DNA from: Sulfurimonas sp. RIFCSPLOWO2_12_36_12 | GTDB taxonomy: Bacteria > Campylobacterota > Campylobacteria > Campylobacterales > Sulfurimonadaceae | NCBI GenBank assembly: GCA_001829675.1 | Contig: MIBZ01000059.1 | Coordinates: 1-35,475 of the forward strand | Reading direction: 5' to 3' | DNA: 35,475 bases | Shown here: positions 1 to 7,294 of the stretch, in pieces | Layout: every line of letters begins with the position of its first letter | How positions within the stretch are numbered: the first letter of the stretch is position 1 | Translations under genes and position numbers: made by a program | The notes under the pieces: model-generated | What the model was told of the DNA's origin: nothing | Database searches by the model: none | What the model saw: only the letters and a program-made list of their open reading frames with translations

Positions 1-896
1 GCACTCTTAATTGCATTCTCAAAGCTAAGAGTGTTTGCTTTGCCCATATAGGCAATGTCAAATGCAGTTCCGTGATCTACCGAAGTTCTGATTATTGGCA
101 GATTTAGCGAAATATTTATGCTCTCATCAAAGTAGAGCGCTTTTAGTGGTGCTAAACCTTGGTCGTGGTACATTGCCACAAAATATCTGAACTTTTCTCT
201 GGAGTGTGGCGTAAAAGCGGTATCTGGCACAAGCGGACCGATGAACTGCTCAAATCCTATCTTTTTGTTCGCACTTTTTATCGCCTTTGTAATTCTAAGC
301 TCTTCATCTCCCAACACTCCGTTATCGCCTGCATGCGGATTAAGTCCAAGAACGGCAACTTTTTCTTCCGGAATAGAGTTATGCAGAGCTAAAAAAAACT
401 GTTTTAATTTTTTATATTGCATGGATGAGGCGACATCTTTTAGTGGAATATGCTCGGTATAAAGTGCCACAAACATCTTGTCGCACCCTAGCATCATAAT
501 GGCATCTCTTTTGAAGTAGTCGCGAAGCATATCCGTATGCCCTTTGTATTGCAAACCGGCAAGCATCCACGCCTCTTTGTGAATAGGGAGGGTCACAACT
601 GCATCAGCTTTTTTGTTTTTGCAAAGTTTGATGGCGCTTAAAAATGAGTCGTAGGAGTATCTTCCGGCGTCTTTATCTACACAACCCTCTCTAATGTTAA
701 AGCTCCCCTCAACCTCAAATATCTCAAAATCGGTCGGCACTTCTACATCCAAAAGCTCACACGCTTGATTTAGCATATAGGAGTTTATGCAGTAGATAGG
801 AGTGCAGAGTTTTAAGACCTCTTTGTGGGCTTTAAGGGCTATCTCAATCCCCACTCCGTTTAAATCACCGATACTTATTGCAATGCGTGGTTTCAT
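1..896 (-). CDS. pdxA: 4-hydroxythreonine-4-phosphate dehydrogenase PdxA (3' end beyond window)
   Basis: This enzyme oxidises 4-phosphohydroxy-L-threonine, and its product is condensed by PdxJ with deoxyxylulose 5-phosphate to give pyridoxine 5'-phosphate (vitamin B6) in the cytoplasm. The reverse strand translates from an ATG at 896 (MKPRIAISIGDLNGVGIEIA) for 298 codons without a stop to the window edge, so only the C-terminal end is missing. Recognisable PdxA motifs are GHTDML, NPHAGD with a following G, HDQGL and HGTAFDIA; the His and Asp residues in these belong to the metal and substrate site of the family. A Shine-Dalgarno AAGGA lies about 11 bases upstream of the ATG. pdxJ is on the same strand 2.5 kb upstream, separated by accessory genes. 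Family assignment is secure. Confidence 0.95.
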   Translation of the reverse strand, partial: MKPRIAISIGDLNGVGIEIALKAHKEVLKLCTPIYCINSYMLNQACELLDVEVPTDFEIFEVEGSFNIREGCVDKDAGRYSYDSFLSAIKLCKNKKADAVVTLPIHKEAWMLAGLQYKGHTDMLRDYFKRDAIMMLGCDKMFVALYTEHIPLKDVASSMQYKKLKQFFLALHNSIPEEKVAVLGLNPHAGDNGVLGDEELRITKAIKSANKKIGFEQFIGPLVPDTAFTPHSREKFRYFVAMYHDQGLAPLKALYFDESINISLNLPIIRTSVDHGTAFDIAYMGKANTLSFENAIKS

Positions 897-956
897 CTTA
901 TTTTAATCCTTGTATTTCTCGAAAAAGATAGTTTTTCGTAGCTTTAGGGGGTTGCA

Positions 957-1002
957 AGGGACATCTGTCCCTGCCACTAAAACGGACGAGTTCGTTTTAG
1001 TG
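957..1002. repeat. two adjacent intergenic hairpins
   Basis: Two inverted repeats sit between yafQ and pdxA. The first pairs AGGGACA (957-963) with TGTCCCT (966-972). The second pairs CACTAAAACG (975-984) with CGTTTTAGTG (993-1002) around an 8-base loop. Neither is followed by a T-run on either strand, so they are not typical intrinsic terminators. They may be part of a dispersed intergenic repeat or a transcript-end structure protecting the toxin-antitoxin mRNA. Visible as sequence; function is unknown. Confidence 0.5.
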
Positions 1003-1022
1003 CGTAACATCAGATAATAACT

Positions 1023-1292
1023 TTAAAATAAATCTGCATGGCTGCCTATTTCAACCAATGCAAGTTCTACTACTTCTTCTTTAATTTTGTATATTAGCAG
1101 TAAATCAGGCTTAATATGGCACTCTCTACAATCATTGTAATTGCCTATGAGTTGATGGTCTTTATATTTTTGTGATAGAGTTTCACCGTTTGCCAACTTT
1201 TCAATAATTACAAGGGTTTCGTTTTGTTGTTTTGCAGACAACTTTTTAAAACCTTTTTTAAAAGATGCGGTTCTAAAAATCTCGTATCTCAA
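1023..1292 (-). CDS. yafQ: YafQ-family type II toxin (RelE/ParE fold mRNA interferase)
   Basis: This 89-residue protein matches the YafQ family, whose toxins cut mRNA on the ribosome. Compared with E. coli YafQ it keeps the expected catalytic set: H46, H59 in RECHI, D63 in KPD, H85 in GSH and the C-terminal F89; the Trp after the Asp is replaced by Leu. It begins with TTG at 1290-1292, which overlaps the TGA stop of the antitoxin gene (TTGA), so translation is probably coupled to that of the antitoxin. Size is normal for the family. The pair is an autonomous accessory module in the pdxA-pdxJ islet. Cognate neutralisation is inferred from gene order. Confidence 0.9.
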   Translation of the reverse strand: MRYEIFRTASFKKGFKKLSAKQQNETLVIIEKLANGETLSQKYKDHQLIGNYNDCRECHIKPDLLLIYKIKEEVVELALVEIGSHADLF

Positions 1293-1540
1293 GAGAGTAA
1301 ATCTCTCTTTAACTCTTCCATGCTCGTAAACTTTTCACCTTTTTTTGCTTCTAGCTCTTCGAGCGCTTTTTTCATTCTCTCTTTTGGCACTTTAAGCTCA
1401 AATGGAATGGAGTGGGTTAATGCTACTTGTTTGCAAAATAGATTTATCCCATCACTCAGGCTCATGCCATACTGTTTCAAGACTTCTATCGTTATCTCTT
1501 TTGCTTCGCTGTCTATTCTTATGCTTGTGCTGGCTCTCAT
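1289..1540 (-). CDS. dinJ: RelB/DinJ-family antitoxin
   Basis: This 83-residue antitoxin precedes the YafQ toxin gene. The N-terminal part (STSIRIDSEAKE, then a helix and the MSLSDGINLF segment) is the ribbon-helix-helix DNA-binding half typical of RelB/DinJ; the Lys/Glu-rich C-terminal part would wrap the toxin. An in-frame ATG at 1576 exists, but the ATG at 1540 is preferred: it is preceded by GAGG with about 7 bases spacing and gives the usual DinJ N-terminus, while the extra residues look non-native. A promoter fits just upstream. Family knowledge predicts autorepression by the antitoxin or the complex. Confidence 0.88.
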   Translation of the reverse strand: MRASTSIRIDSEAKEITIEVLKQYGMSLSDGINLFCKQVALTHSIPFELKVPKERMKKALEELEAKKGEKFTSMEELKRDLLS

Positions 1541-1564
1541 AATAAACCTCTGCTTTTTAAAGAA

Positions 1565-1593
1565 ATTGTAACACATTTGTGGTACAAAAACAA
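1565..1593 (-). promoter_or_regulatory. promoter of the dinJ-yafQ operon
   Basis: On the minus strand an extended -10 element TGTTACAAT (hexamer at 1565-1570) lies 17 bases from a weak -35 TTGTTT (1588-1593), and the dinJ ATG follows about 25 bases downstream. A partly palindromic TTGTACCACAA lies in the spacer and is a possible operator for the antitoxin. Seen by eye only. Confidence 0.5.
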
Positions 1594-1808
1594 GGTTAAA
1601 TTTTTTAAATGTATATTGATATTTTTAAGATTTTAGTGTTTTTAGATACGCCATAATTATGTAATCACATTTTACAATAATATTATCATTTAAATGAACA
1701 TTTTTAGTGTTCGTTAATTTAGCAAATAACAAGCTGTTTAATATATAATGTTCGTGGATAATATAGTTATGTCTAAGAGTTTTACAGAAAATAAATGCAA
1801 GGATTAAT

Positions 1809-2033
1809 ATGGAATGCATCGTAACAGACAAAGTTGGTTATCGTATGACTTTAGAAACAAGTGAAAAGTTAAAAATAATAGAACCAGGTACAAGTGAAGA
1901 GTGTTTTCCTTTTGAAGACAAACTTGTATTCTGCTATAAAAAAGGTAGTTTTCAAGACTGTCAAGCGTTTATAAATAAGCAAATTACAGATGTGCAAGAA
2001 TGCTTAGAAATAAAAAATATTAGCGATACTTAA
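1809..2033 (+). CDS. small hypothetical protein with five cysteines
   Basis: I do not recognise this 74-residue protein. It has no signal peptide or membrane segment, is acidic, and has cysteines at positions 3, 32, 42, 51 and 64. Coding support comes from a Shine-Dalgarno AAGGA about 5 bases before the ATG, a plausible TATAAT at 1744-1749, codon use like the neighbouring genes, and a good terminator hairpin soon after the stop. It is the only plus-strand gene in the islet between pdxA and pdxJ, and is convergent with the AAA ATPase gene. Confidence 0.55.
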   Translation: MECIVTDKVGYRMTLETSEKLKIIEPGTSEECFPFEDKLVFCYKKGSFQDCQAFINKQITDVQECLEIKNISDT

Positions 2034-2058
2034 AATAAGACATAACAAACCAAAGGAG

Positions 2059-2093
2059 AGCAATCAAAAACCAGCGGGCGGCTTTTTATTGCT
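2059..2093. terminator. bidirectional intrinsic terminator
   Basis: AGCAAT (2059-2064) pairs with ATTGCT (2088-2093), and AAAAA-CC (2066-2072) pairs with GG (2080-2081) and TTTTT (2083-2087), with single unpaired C residues at 2065 and 2082 and a loop of AGCGGGC. The stem is flanked by T-runs read from either side, which suits the convergent genes ending at 2033 and 2158. Confidence 0.65.
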
Positions 2094-2157
2094 AATTTTA
2101 AACATTCTTCACGGATATTCCGTAATGATGCGAAGCACCCAGCAGAGAATATTTTTA

Positions 2158-3348
2158 TTAGTACAAAAACCCAAAAAGCCAGAGTGGGATTTTATTTTCA
2201 TATCCTATCTCTATCTCATCTGCTACTACATAGCCGTTTGTGTTGCCTTGGAGCTGCGCATCTGTTTTACTCGCTCCTCCTATCTCGCATACAATTTTCT
2301 CATCCACTATAAAATCACCTTTGTCATGGTAATGCACTTGGTGTTTGAGTCCGACTTGAGATACAAAAAAGCTCTCCCGTATCGAACCGATATCTGGTGA
2401 TGCGCAAAGAACTCTAAAAAGATTTGGATTGTCAAGGAGAAGTTTGTCGGGCTTATTTACCGCTCTCATCCCTTTGCCCCCTCGTACTACATGTATAAGA
2501 CTTCCCGCATCCATTCTGTCAAGATATTTTGAGAGCGTAGGCCATGAAGTGCCAACGGCAGCGCTTAATTTTGAGATGTTTAATTCATACGGTTTTGTAA
2601 CACACAGCATGTAGATAATTTTTTTGAGTTTGTCGAGTTTTGAAGGGTCGATGTTGTATATCTGGCAAAGGTCGGAGTCAATGGTCAGGTTTATCACTTC
2701 AATGAGTTTTTGCGGATAGTCGCTTAAAGACTCTTGATAAAATGGATAACAGCCATAGTTCAAGTAGTTATTAAACTGCTCAAGCGGTCTTATCTTTTTC
2801 ATGATTGTTGTTGCAATATCGTAATGATTTTCTAGGATTTCTTGGAGTGTATATGCTTGAAATTTTTTTTTGGTTTGAATCTCGCAAAACTCTCTCAAAG
2901 ATAAAACCCCCAGAAAATGCACCACGGCTCTTCTTGAGAGGTCGGCACTCGCATTTTCTATCTGTAGTGCAGATGAGCCTGAAAAGATTACACGCAGGTC
3001 AAATACATCATATATTGCTTTTAGCTCTCTTGAGAAATTTTCGCTTTTGTGTATCTCATCTATAAGCAGAAGGTCACCGCCCTTTGCATGAAACTCTTCT
3101 GCAATGTCATAGAGGCTCTCTCCGGCCATGGCAGGGTGGTCACAAGAGATGTAGAGTATCTTTGATGCATTTAAGCCTGACTCAAGTGCATATTGTCTTA
3201 AAATGGTACTTTTTCCTGCGCCCCTTGGACCTTTTATGCCGATGAGTTTTCCGCTAAAATCTATCTCGCCATAAAGCCATCTTTTATATGTCGGAACATC
3301 TTTGCTTAAAATCTGGGAAGAGATTTTTTGAAGTATAGGTAAGTTCAT
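2158..3348 (-). CDS. AAA family ATPase with winged-helix and DUF4143-type C-terminus
   Basis: The 396-residue protein belongs to the large group of stand-alone ATPases of the AAA_14/DUF4143 type, mostly of unknown function. The Walker A motif is GIKGPRGAGKST (residues 37-48), Walker B is LLLIDEIH (about 93-100) and a sensor-like segment IFSGSS follows (121-126). A helix-turn-helix-like region (about 248-285, with a TSWPTLSKYLDRM segment) precedes the C-terminal domain, where a DFIVD...EIGG stretch resembles the nuclease-like core but has Gly instead of the usual Lys after the Glu. The ATG at 3348 has AAGGA 7 bases upstream. Two palindromes lie directly upstream, so autoregulation is plausible. 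It is an accessory gene in the pdx islet. Confidence 0.85.
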   Translation of the reverse strand: MNLPILQKISSQILSKDVPTYKRWLYGEIDFSGKLIGIKGPRGAGKSTILRQYALESGLNASKILYISCDHPAMAGESLYDIAEEFHAKGGDLLLIDEIHKSENFSRELKAIYDVFDLRVIFSGSSALQIENASADLSRRAVVHFLGVLSLREFCEIQTKKKFQAYTLQEILENHYDIATTIMKKIRPLEQFNNYLNYGCYPFYQESLSDYPQKLIEVINLTIDSDLCQIYNIDPSKLDKLKKIIYMLCVTKPYELNISKLSAAVGTSWPTLSKYLDRMDAGSLIHVVRGGKGMRAVNKPDKLLLDNPNLFRVLCASPDIGSIRESFFVSQVGLKHQVHYHDKGDFIVDEKIVCEIGGASKTDAQLQGNTNGYVVADEIEIGYENKIPLWLFGFLY

Positions 3349-3360
3349 CTCAAATCCTTA

Positions 3361-3412
3361 TATAAAATGTATTTTATAATAATACCATATTTACTATAAA
3401 ATGCATTTTATA
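3361..3412. promoter_or_regulatory. tandem 18-bp palindromes in the ATPase promoter region
   Basis: TATAAAATGYATTTTATA occurs twice, at 3361-3378 (one central mismatch to symmetry) and 3395-3412 (perfect palindrome). The copy starts are 34 bases apart, roughly three helical turns. The first copy ends 12 bases from the ATPase start codon and contains TATAAA, which could serve as a -10 box. The layout suggests an operator for a dimeric repressor, possibly the ATPase's own helix-turn-helix region. The palindromes are certain; the role is inferred. Confidence 0.6.
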
Positions 3413-3431
3413 CTAAAAGAGTAGTTGAAAT

Positions 3432-4214
3432 TTACCTAGCAGTAACTCTCTTCATCTCTTTTACAGCTTCAGCCAGACCGCTAAAGACGCTTCTTGCAAT
3501 GATGCTCTGACCGATATTTAGCTCCGTAATCTCGGAGATTTTCATCATCTCGTGGACATTGTGGTAGTTTAGTCCGTGTCCGGCTGCTACTTCAAGCCCT
3601 ATCTTTTTGGCATGTTTTGCGGCTGCGGTTATGTCGGCGATAGATTTTTCAAGTTTTATCGCCAACTCATGGCGCGGAAGTTGCAGCTCTTTTATGGAGT
3701 GGTTTGAGTGTGAGAGTGAGGAGTGAAGCATCGCGTAGATGTTTGCAAAAGTTCCGGTATGCAGTTCAACCATCTCGGCACCCAGTTTTTTTGACATCTG
3801 TACCGCCTCTATGGTCGGGTCGATAAACAGCGAAACGGGGATAATATAGTCGTGCAGAAGCTCTATCGCGTAGGAGATTTCATCCTCGTATTTTATGACA
3901 TCAAGTCCGCCCTCTGTCGTGACTTCCTCTCTCTTTTCAGGTACTAAAGTGGCACGGTGCGGTTTTAAATCTGTTACGATATTTAGTATATCTCTGTTAA
4001 TGGAGCACTCAAGATTTACGGGCAGGGTAGAGTGCTTCATAATGTTGTAGGCATCGGCATCTTGGATGTGTCGTCTATCTTCTCTTAGATGGATAGTTAT
4101 CTGGTCGGCACCGTTTTGACACGCAACAAAAAGAGCGTTTAAGATGTCTGGGTCATTTACTCGTCTAGCTTCTCTTAAAACCGCTACATGGTCGATATTT
4201 ACACCTAATTTCAT
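3432..4214 (-). CDS. pdxJ: pyridoxine 5'-phosphate synthase PdxJ
   Basis: PdxJ joins 3-amino-2-oxopropyl phosphate (from the PdxA product) with 1-deoxy-D-xylulose 5-phosphate to make pyridoxine 5'-phosphate. The 260-residue TIM-barrel protein shows the N-terminal NIDHVAVLREAR segment, the active-site stretch IHLREDRRHI, NLECS, LVPEKREEVTTEGG, ELHTG and AGHGLNYHN, all diagnostic of PdxJ. Length is normal for Campylobacterota. The ATG at 4214 follows the stop of the upstream DUF255 gene by 10 bases and has an AGGA about 8 bases before it, so the two are co-transcribed. pdxA, its usual neighbour in Campylobacter and Helicobacter, is displaced by the islet downstream. Confidence 0.97.
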   Translation of the reverse strand: MKLGVNIDHVAVLREARRVNDPDILNALFVACQNGADQITIHLREDRRHIQDADAYNIMKHSTLPVNLECSINRDILNIVTDLKPHRATLVPEKREEVTTEGGLDVIKYEDEISYAIELLHDYIIPVSLFIDPTIEAVQMSKKLGAEMVELHTGTFANIYAMLHSSLSHSNHSIKELQLPRHELAIKLEKSIADITAAAKHAKKIGLEVAAGHGLNYHNVHEMMKISEITELNIGQSIIARSVFSGLAEAVKEMKRVTAR

Positions 4215-4224
4215 TATATTTTTC

Positions 4225-6159
4225 CTAAAAACTTTTTTTGATTATATCATTGATTTCGTTAAGGTTTTGCGTTGCTCCAAAGCAGCTCTTAGCTCCGCAA
4301 ACCATATAGTTTTCATCATCAGAGACTTTTTTTTGAATAAACGGATACTCAAGCGATGCCAGTTGCAGAGCATTTTGCTCCAGATTTTTTTGGTTAGATT
4401 TTACTACCCTGTCGCCTTTTAAATATCTCAGCATCTCTCTAAGCATATATGGGTAGATGACTGGGCGTCTTCCAAGCTCGTAAGAGTTGTATTCCAGCGT
4501 TTTAAATGCGAAGTGGCTGTACTTCTCATCTTCTAGAAGTGTGCCCAGCGAGAGCAGAACATCAACCATAATTGCAACGGAACTTGTGTAAGTGTTGTCC
4601 GAAATTTCTGCTTTTGTCTCAAACTCTCCTACGCTGAATCTCCAAGCTCCTTTATCGTAAAATTTCTCTAAAGCAAGGTTTGCAAAGTGCTGTGCGCGGA
4701 TGAGATAGAGTTCATCCTGTGTGGAGTTAAAAGCCTCAATCAGCGCTTGAGAGAGGTATGCGTAATCCTCTAAAAATGCTTCTACTTTTGGAGTTTTGTG
4801 TATAAGAGTCGTGTGGTAAAGTTTGCCGTCTATATACATTGTTTTAAGCAGTGCATCAAGGCTTTTTATGGCTCTTTTTTTGTAACTCTTATCAACTTTG
4901 GCTAAATTAAAAAGAGCTTTTATCATCATGCCAGACCATGAAGTTTGGATTTTTTTGTCTATAAAAGGGTACTCCCTTGAAGCTCTTATGCCTCTTAGCA
5001 GAAATTTTATATCTTCAAATCCATCTATAGCTTCATCGCTCTCAAATCTGATGATATTCTTGCCCTCAAAATTTCCATTTTTGCTTACACTGAGTTTTTC
5101 CAAGATAACTTCAATATTCTCATACCCGTTATCTGCCAAAACTTTATAAACTTCATCATAGCTGTATATAAAGTATGTTCCCTCTTCGCCCTCGCTGTCG
5201 GCATCGCTCGCGCTGTAAAAGAGCTCATCTTCGTTCATATGGTTATGCCAAAAATCGGCAATCTCTTTGGCGGTTTGTAAAAAACTCTCATCTTTGTAAG
5301 CCAAATAAGCGTTTGTATAGAGTTCGCAGAGCAGGGCGTTGTCGTAGAGCATCTTCTCAAAATGAGGCACTTTCCACTCTACATCAACACTGTAGCGGCA
5401 GAAGCCGCCGTCAACAAGATCATAGATGCCTCCTTTTTTCATACTCTTTAGCGTATGAAGAAGCATAGCTTTTGCCGCTTTGTCATCATAAAGTTTGTCT
5501 ATGACAAGAAGCGTGCCCAGAGTGCTTGCATGCGGAAATTTCGGAGCGACAGAGAAGCCGCCGTATGTTGTCTCATAGTTGTTTTTTACCTGAAGCATAA
5601 AGTTTTTTACAAAATCCTCTTTTAAAACCGTTGCCTCTTTTGGGTGCTCTTTATGGTTTAAAAAGCTCTCTATCTCGTCGGCGTTTTTAAGGAGCTGTTC
5701 ATCATAAGAAGAGATTTTAGAGGCTATAAGTTTTGTAAGCTCAACAAATCCCATCCCCTCAATGCTTCCTTCTCTTGAGTGCGGCGCTATGTAAGTTCCC
5801 GCAAAAATCGGCTTGTTGTCGGGCGTGCAAAAGATGGAAGTCGGCCATCCGCCGCTTCTGCGGTTTAAGAGCGTGTAAACCTCTTGATAGTGCTTGTCAA
5901 TGTCGGGTCGCTCTTCGCGGTCAACTTTTATAGAGATAAAATGCTTGTTGAGTATGTCGGCACACTCCTCATTTTCAAAAACATTCTCCTCCATAACATG
6001 GCACCAGTGGCATGAACTGTAACCGATGGAGATAAAAATAGCTTTGTTCTCATCTTTTGCTTTTTTAAATGCTTCGTCACACCACGGATACCAATCTACC
6101 GGATTCTCTTTGTGCTGTTGCAGATACGGCGAATCTTCAAATTTTAATCTGTTTGACAT
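4225..6159 (-). CDS. thioredoxin-fold DUF255 protein (YyaL / SPATA20 family)
   Basis: The 644-residue protein has an N-terminal thioredoxin-like domain (about residues 1-170) with the family hallmark SSCHWCHVM, giving a CxxC pair at C50 and C53, followed by [11 protein letters not shown] and GGWPTSIF. The rest resembles the (alpha/alpha)6 barrel of glycosidase/epimerase folds seen in this family (for example [17 protein letters not shown] and [14 protein letters not shown]). Its biochemical role is not established; a redox or carbohydrate-related function has been suggested for the family. It has no signal peptide, so it is cytoplasmic. It is the first gene of an operon with pdxJ. The ATG at 6159 has only a weak purine-rich AAGAAA upstream. 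Length is close to the family norm. Confidence 0.9.
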   Translation of the reverse strand: MSNRLKFEDSPYLQQHKENPVDWYPWCDEAFKKAKDENKAIFISIGYSSCHWCHVMEENVFENEECADILNKHFISIKVDREERPDIDKHYQEVYTLLNRRSGGWPTSIFCTPDNKPIFAGTYIAPHSREGSIEGMGFVELTKLIASKISSYDEQLLKNADEIESFLNHKEHPKEATVLKEDFVKNFMLQVKNNYETTYGGFSVAPKFPHASTLGTLLVIDKLYDDKAAKAMLLHTLKSMKKGGIYDLVDGGFCRYSVDVEWKVPHFEKMLYDNALLCELYTNAYLAYKDESFLQTAKEIADFWHNHMNEDELFYSASDADSEGEEGTYFIYSYDEVYKVLADNGYENIEVILEKLSVSKNGNFEGKNIIRFESDEAIDGFEDIKFLLRGIRASREYPFIDKKIQTSWSGMMIKALFNLAKVDKSYKKRAIKSLDALLKTMYIDGKLYHTTLIHKTPKVEAFLEDYAYLSQALIEAFNSTQDELYLIRAQHFANLALEKFYDKGAWRFSVGEFETKAEISDNTYTSSVAIMVDVLLSLGTLLEDEKYSHFAFKTLEYNSYELGRRPVIYPYMLREMLRYLKGDRVVKSNQKNLEQNALQLASLEYPFIQKKVSDDENYMVCGAKSCFGATQNLNEINDIIKKSF

Positions 6160-6259
6160 GTAAATTTCTTTTATAATTAATTTTTTGTAGAGTAGGAAAA
6201 AATTGCTAATATTGTGCTTAAATAAAAAAATGGAGTGATATTTTAAATTTAAATATCGG

Positions 6260-6265
6260 TATAAT
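6260..6265 (+). promoter_or_regulatory. -10 box for the 6295 gene
   Basis: TATAAT lies 29 bases before the preferred ATG at 6295. There is no clear -35, as is usual in Campylobacterota. It sits in the divergent 128-base gap with the DUF255 gene. Confidence 0.5.
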
Positions 6266-6294
6266 TACATCAAATATAGCTATGTGGATTGAGT

Positions 6295-7215
6295 ATGCCT
6301 GTAAAAAAGAGTAATTCTAGAGAAGAATCAAAAGTGTCGGTACCTGCTGACACAGAAGTAACTCCTACATATAGTGTTAGTGAGGCCTTGCAAAACTACT
6401 TTAACTCTGTTGATTTTCTTATGAATAAACAGCTAGAAACGATAACTACAAGAGCACAGCTAAACTATTTTTTGGCAAGACGCTTCTTGATAACTGCCTA
6501 CAATAATCTTAAAAATCTTGATCCGGCTTTACATGACCATAAGGATATAAAAGAGAAACTAAAGGTGCTTCAAGATTTACACAAAGCTTACTACACCGTT
6601 AATGACAAGACTAGTGTTCCAGAAATTGCTTTTGAGATGATTTTTTTACGCTCTCAGCCTGAGTATATGCAATATATTCAGGATAAGGAGGAGTGTATAA
6701 ACCGTATTTCCACGCTGAGTGTAGTGTCGGAATCGCTTTTTCCCGAAATACAGCAGAGAGAAGCTGAGCTGAAAAAATTGAGTAAAAATGATAAAAATCG
6801 AATTTTACTTGAAGACGCACTAAAACCACTGCGCGGAAATTATGTGGATGCCGTTCATGAAAAAGCAGTATCGAGTGAAAAACTTGCCAAAATGAAGGAC
6901 CTAAAAGCAATCTATACAGAAAAGTATTTTGACTCTTTTGCCAATGAACTCTCTCAGTTAAGCAAAGAGTATAAAAAAGTGCTGGTAAAAATACTAAACA
7001 ATAAAGCGAGTGAGCTGGACAACGAGATATGGAAGCATGCAAGCAAATCAAAGTTGATACGGGAGCATTTTAGCGATGCAGGTATCAAAGGGGATTATAC
7101 AACTATGACTTATTTAGGTTACTATCTAAATACTTTGGACAAAAGACAACTAAAAGATGAGCAAGTAGAACTTTTTAAATTTTTTGATTATTTAAAACAA
7201 CAGCAAAAAGTTTAG
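6295..7215 (+). CDS. hypothetical helical protein
   Basis: I do not recognise this protein of 306 residues. It is rich in charged residues and predicted helix throughout, has no signal peptide or membrane segment, and has only one Cys. The N-terminal 25 residues are Ser/Thr/Glu/Lys-rich and probably disordered. Segments such as EIQQREAELKKLSKNDKNR could form coiled coil. A TTG start 6 bases upstream (6289) is in frame; the ATG at 6295 is chosen by default because neither has a strong Shine-Dalgarno. It lies 79 bases before the GGDEF-EAL gene on the same strand, so they may share transcripts. Codon use matches the neighbours. Confidence 0.75.
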   Translation: MPVKKSNSREESKVSVPADTEVTPTYSVSEALQNYFNSVDFLMNKQLETITTRAQLNYFLARRFLITAYNNLKNLDPALHDHKDIKEKLKVLQDLHKAYYTVNDKTSVPEIAFEMIFLRSQPEYMQYIQDKEECINRISTLSVVSESLFPEIQQREAELKKLSKNDKNRILLEDALKPLRGNYVDAVHEKAVSSEKLAKMKDLKAIYTEKYFDSFANELSQLSKEYKKVLVKILNNKASELDNEIWKHASKSKLIREHFSDAGIKGDYTTMTYLGYYLNTLDKRQLKDEQVELFKFFDYLKQQQKV

Positions 7216-7294
7216 ATGAAATATTAAGCTACTTATTACATTTAAATAATATAATTGGTGGACAATGTTTATATAAAGAAATGGTAGATGGTAT

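Noticed and set aside
1625..1831. 68-codon minus-strand ORF upstream of dinJ
   Set aside because: Very AT-rich, no ribosome-binding site, and it overlaps the start and promoter of the small plus-strand gene.
2034..2093. Possible integron attC-like site after the small hypothetical gene (ATAACAAA followed by an imperfect palindrome)
   Set aside because: No matching GTTRRRY end was found, and the palindrome is better explained as a terminator for the convergent genes.
5175..5468. Arg-rich plus-strand ORF
   Set aside because: Shadow of the DUF255 gene; composition is unlike real proteins of this genome.
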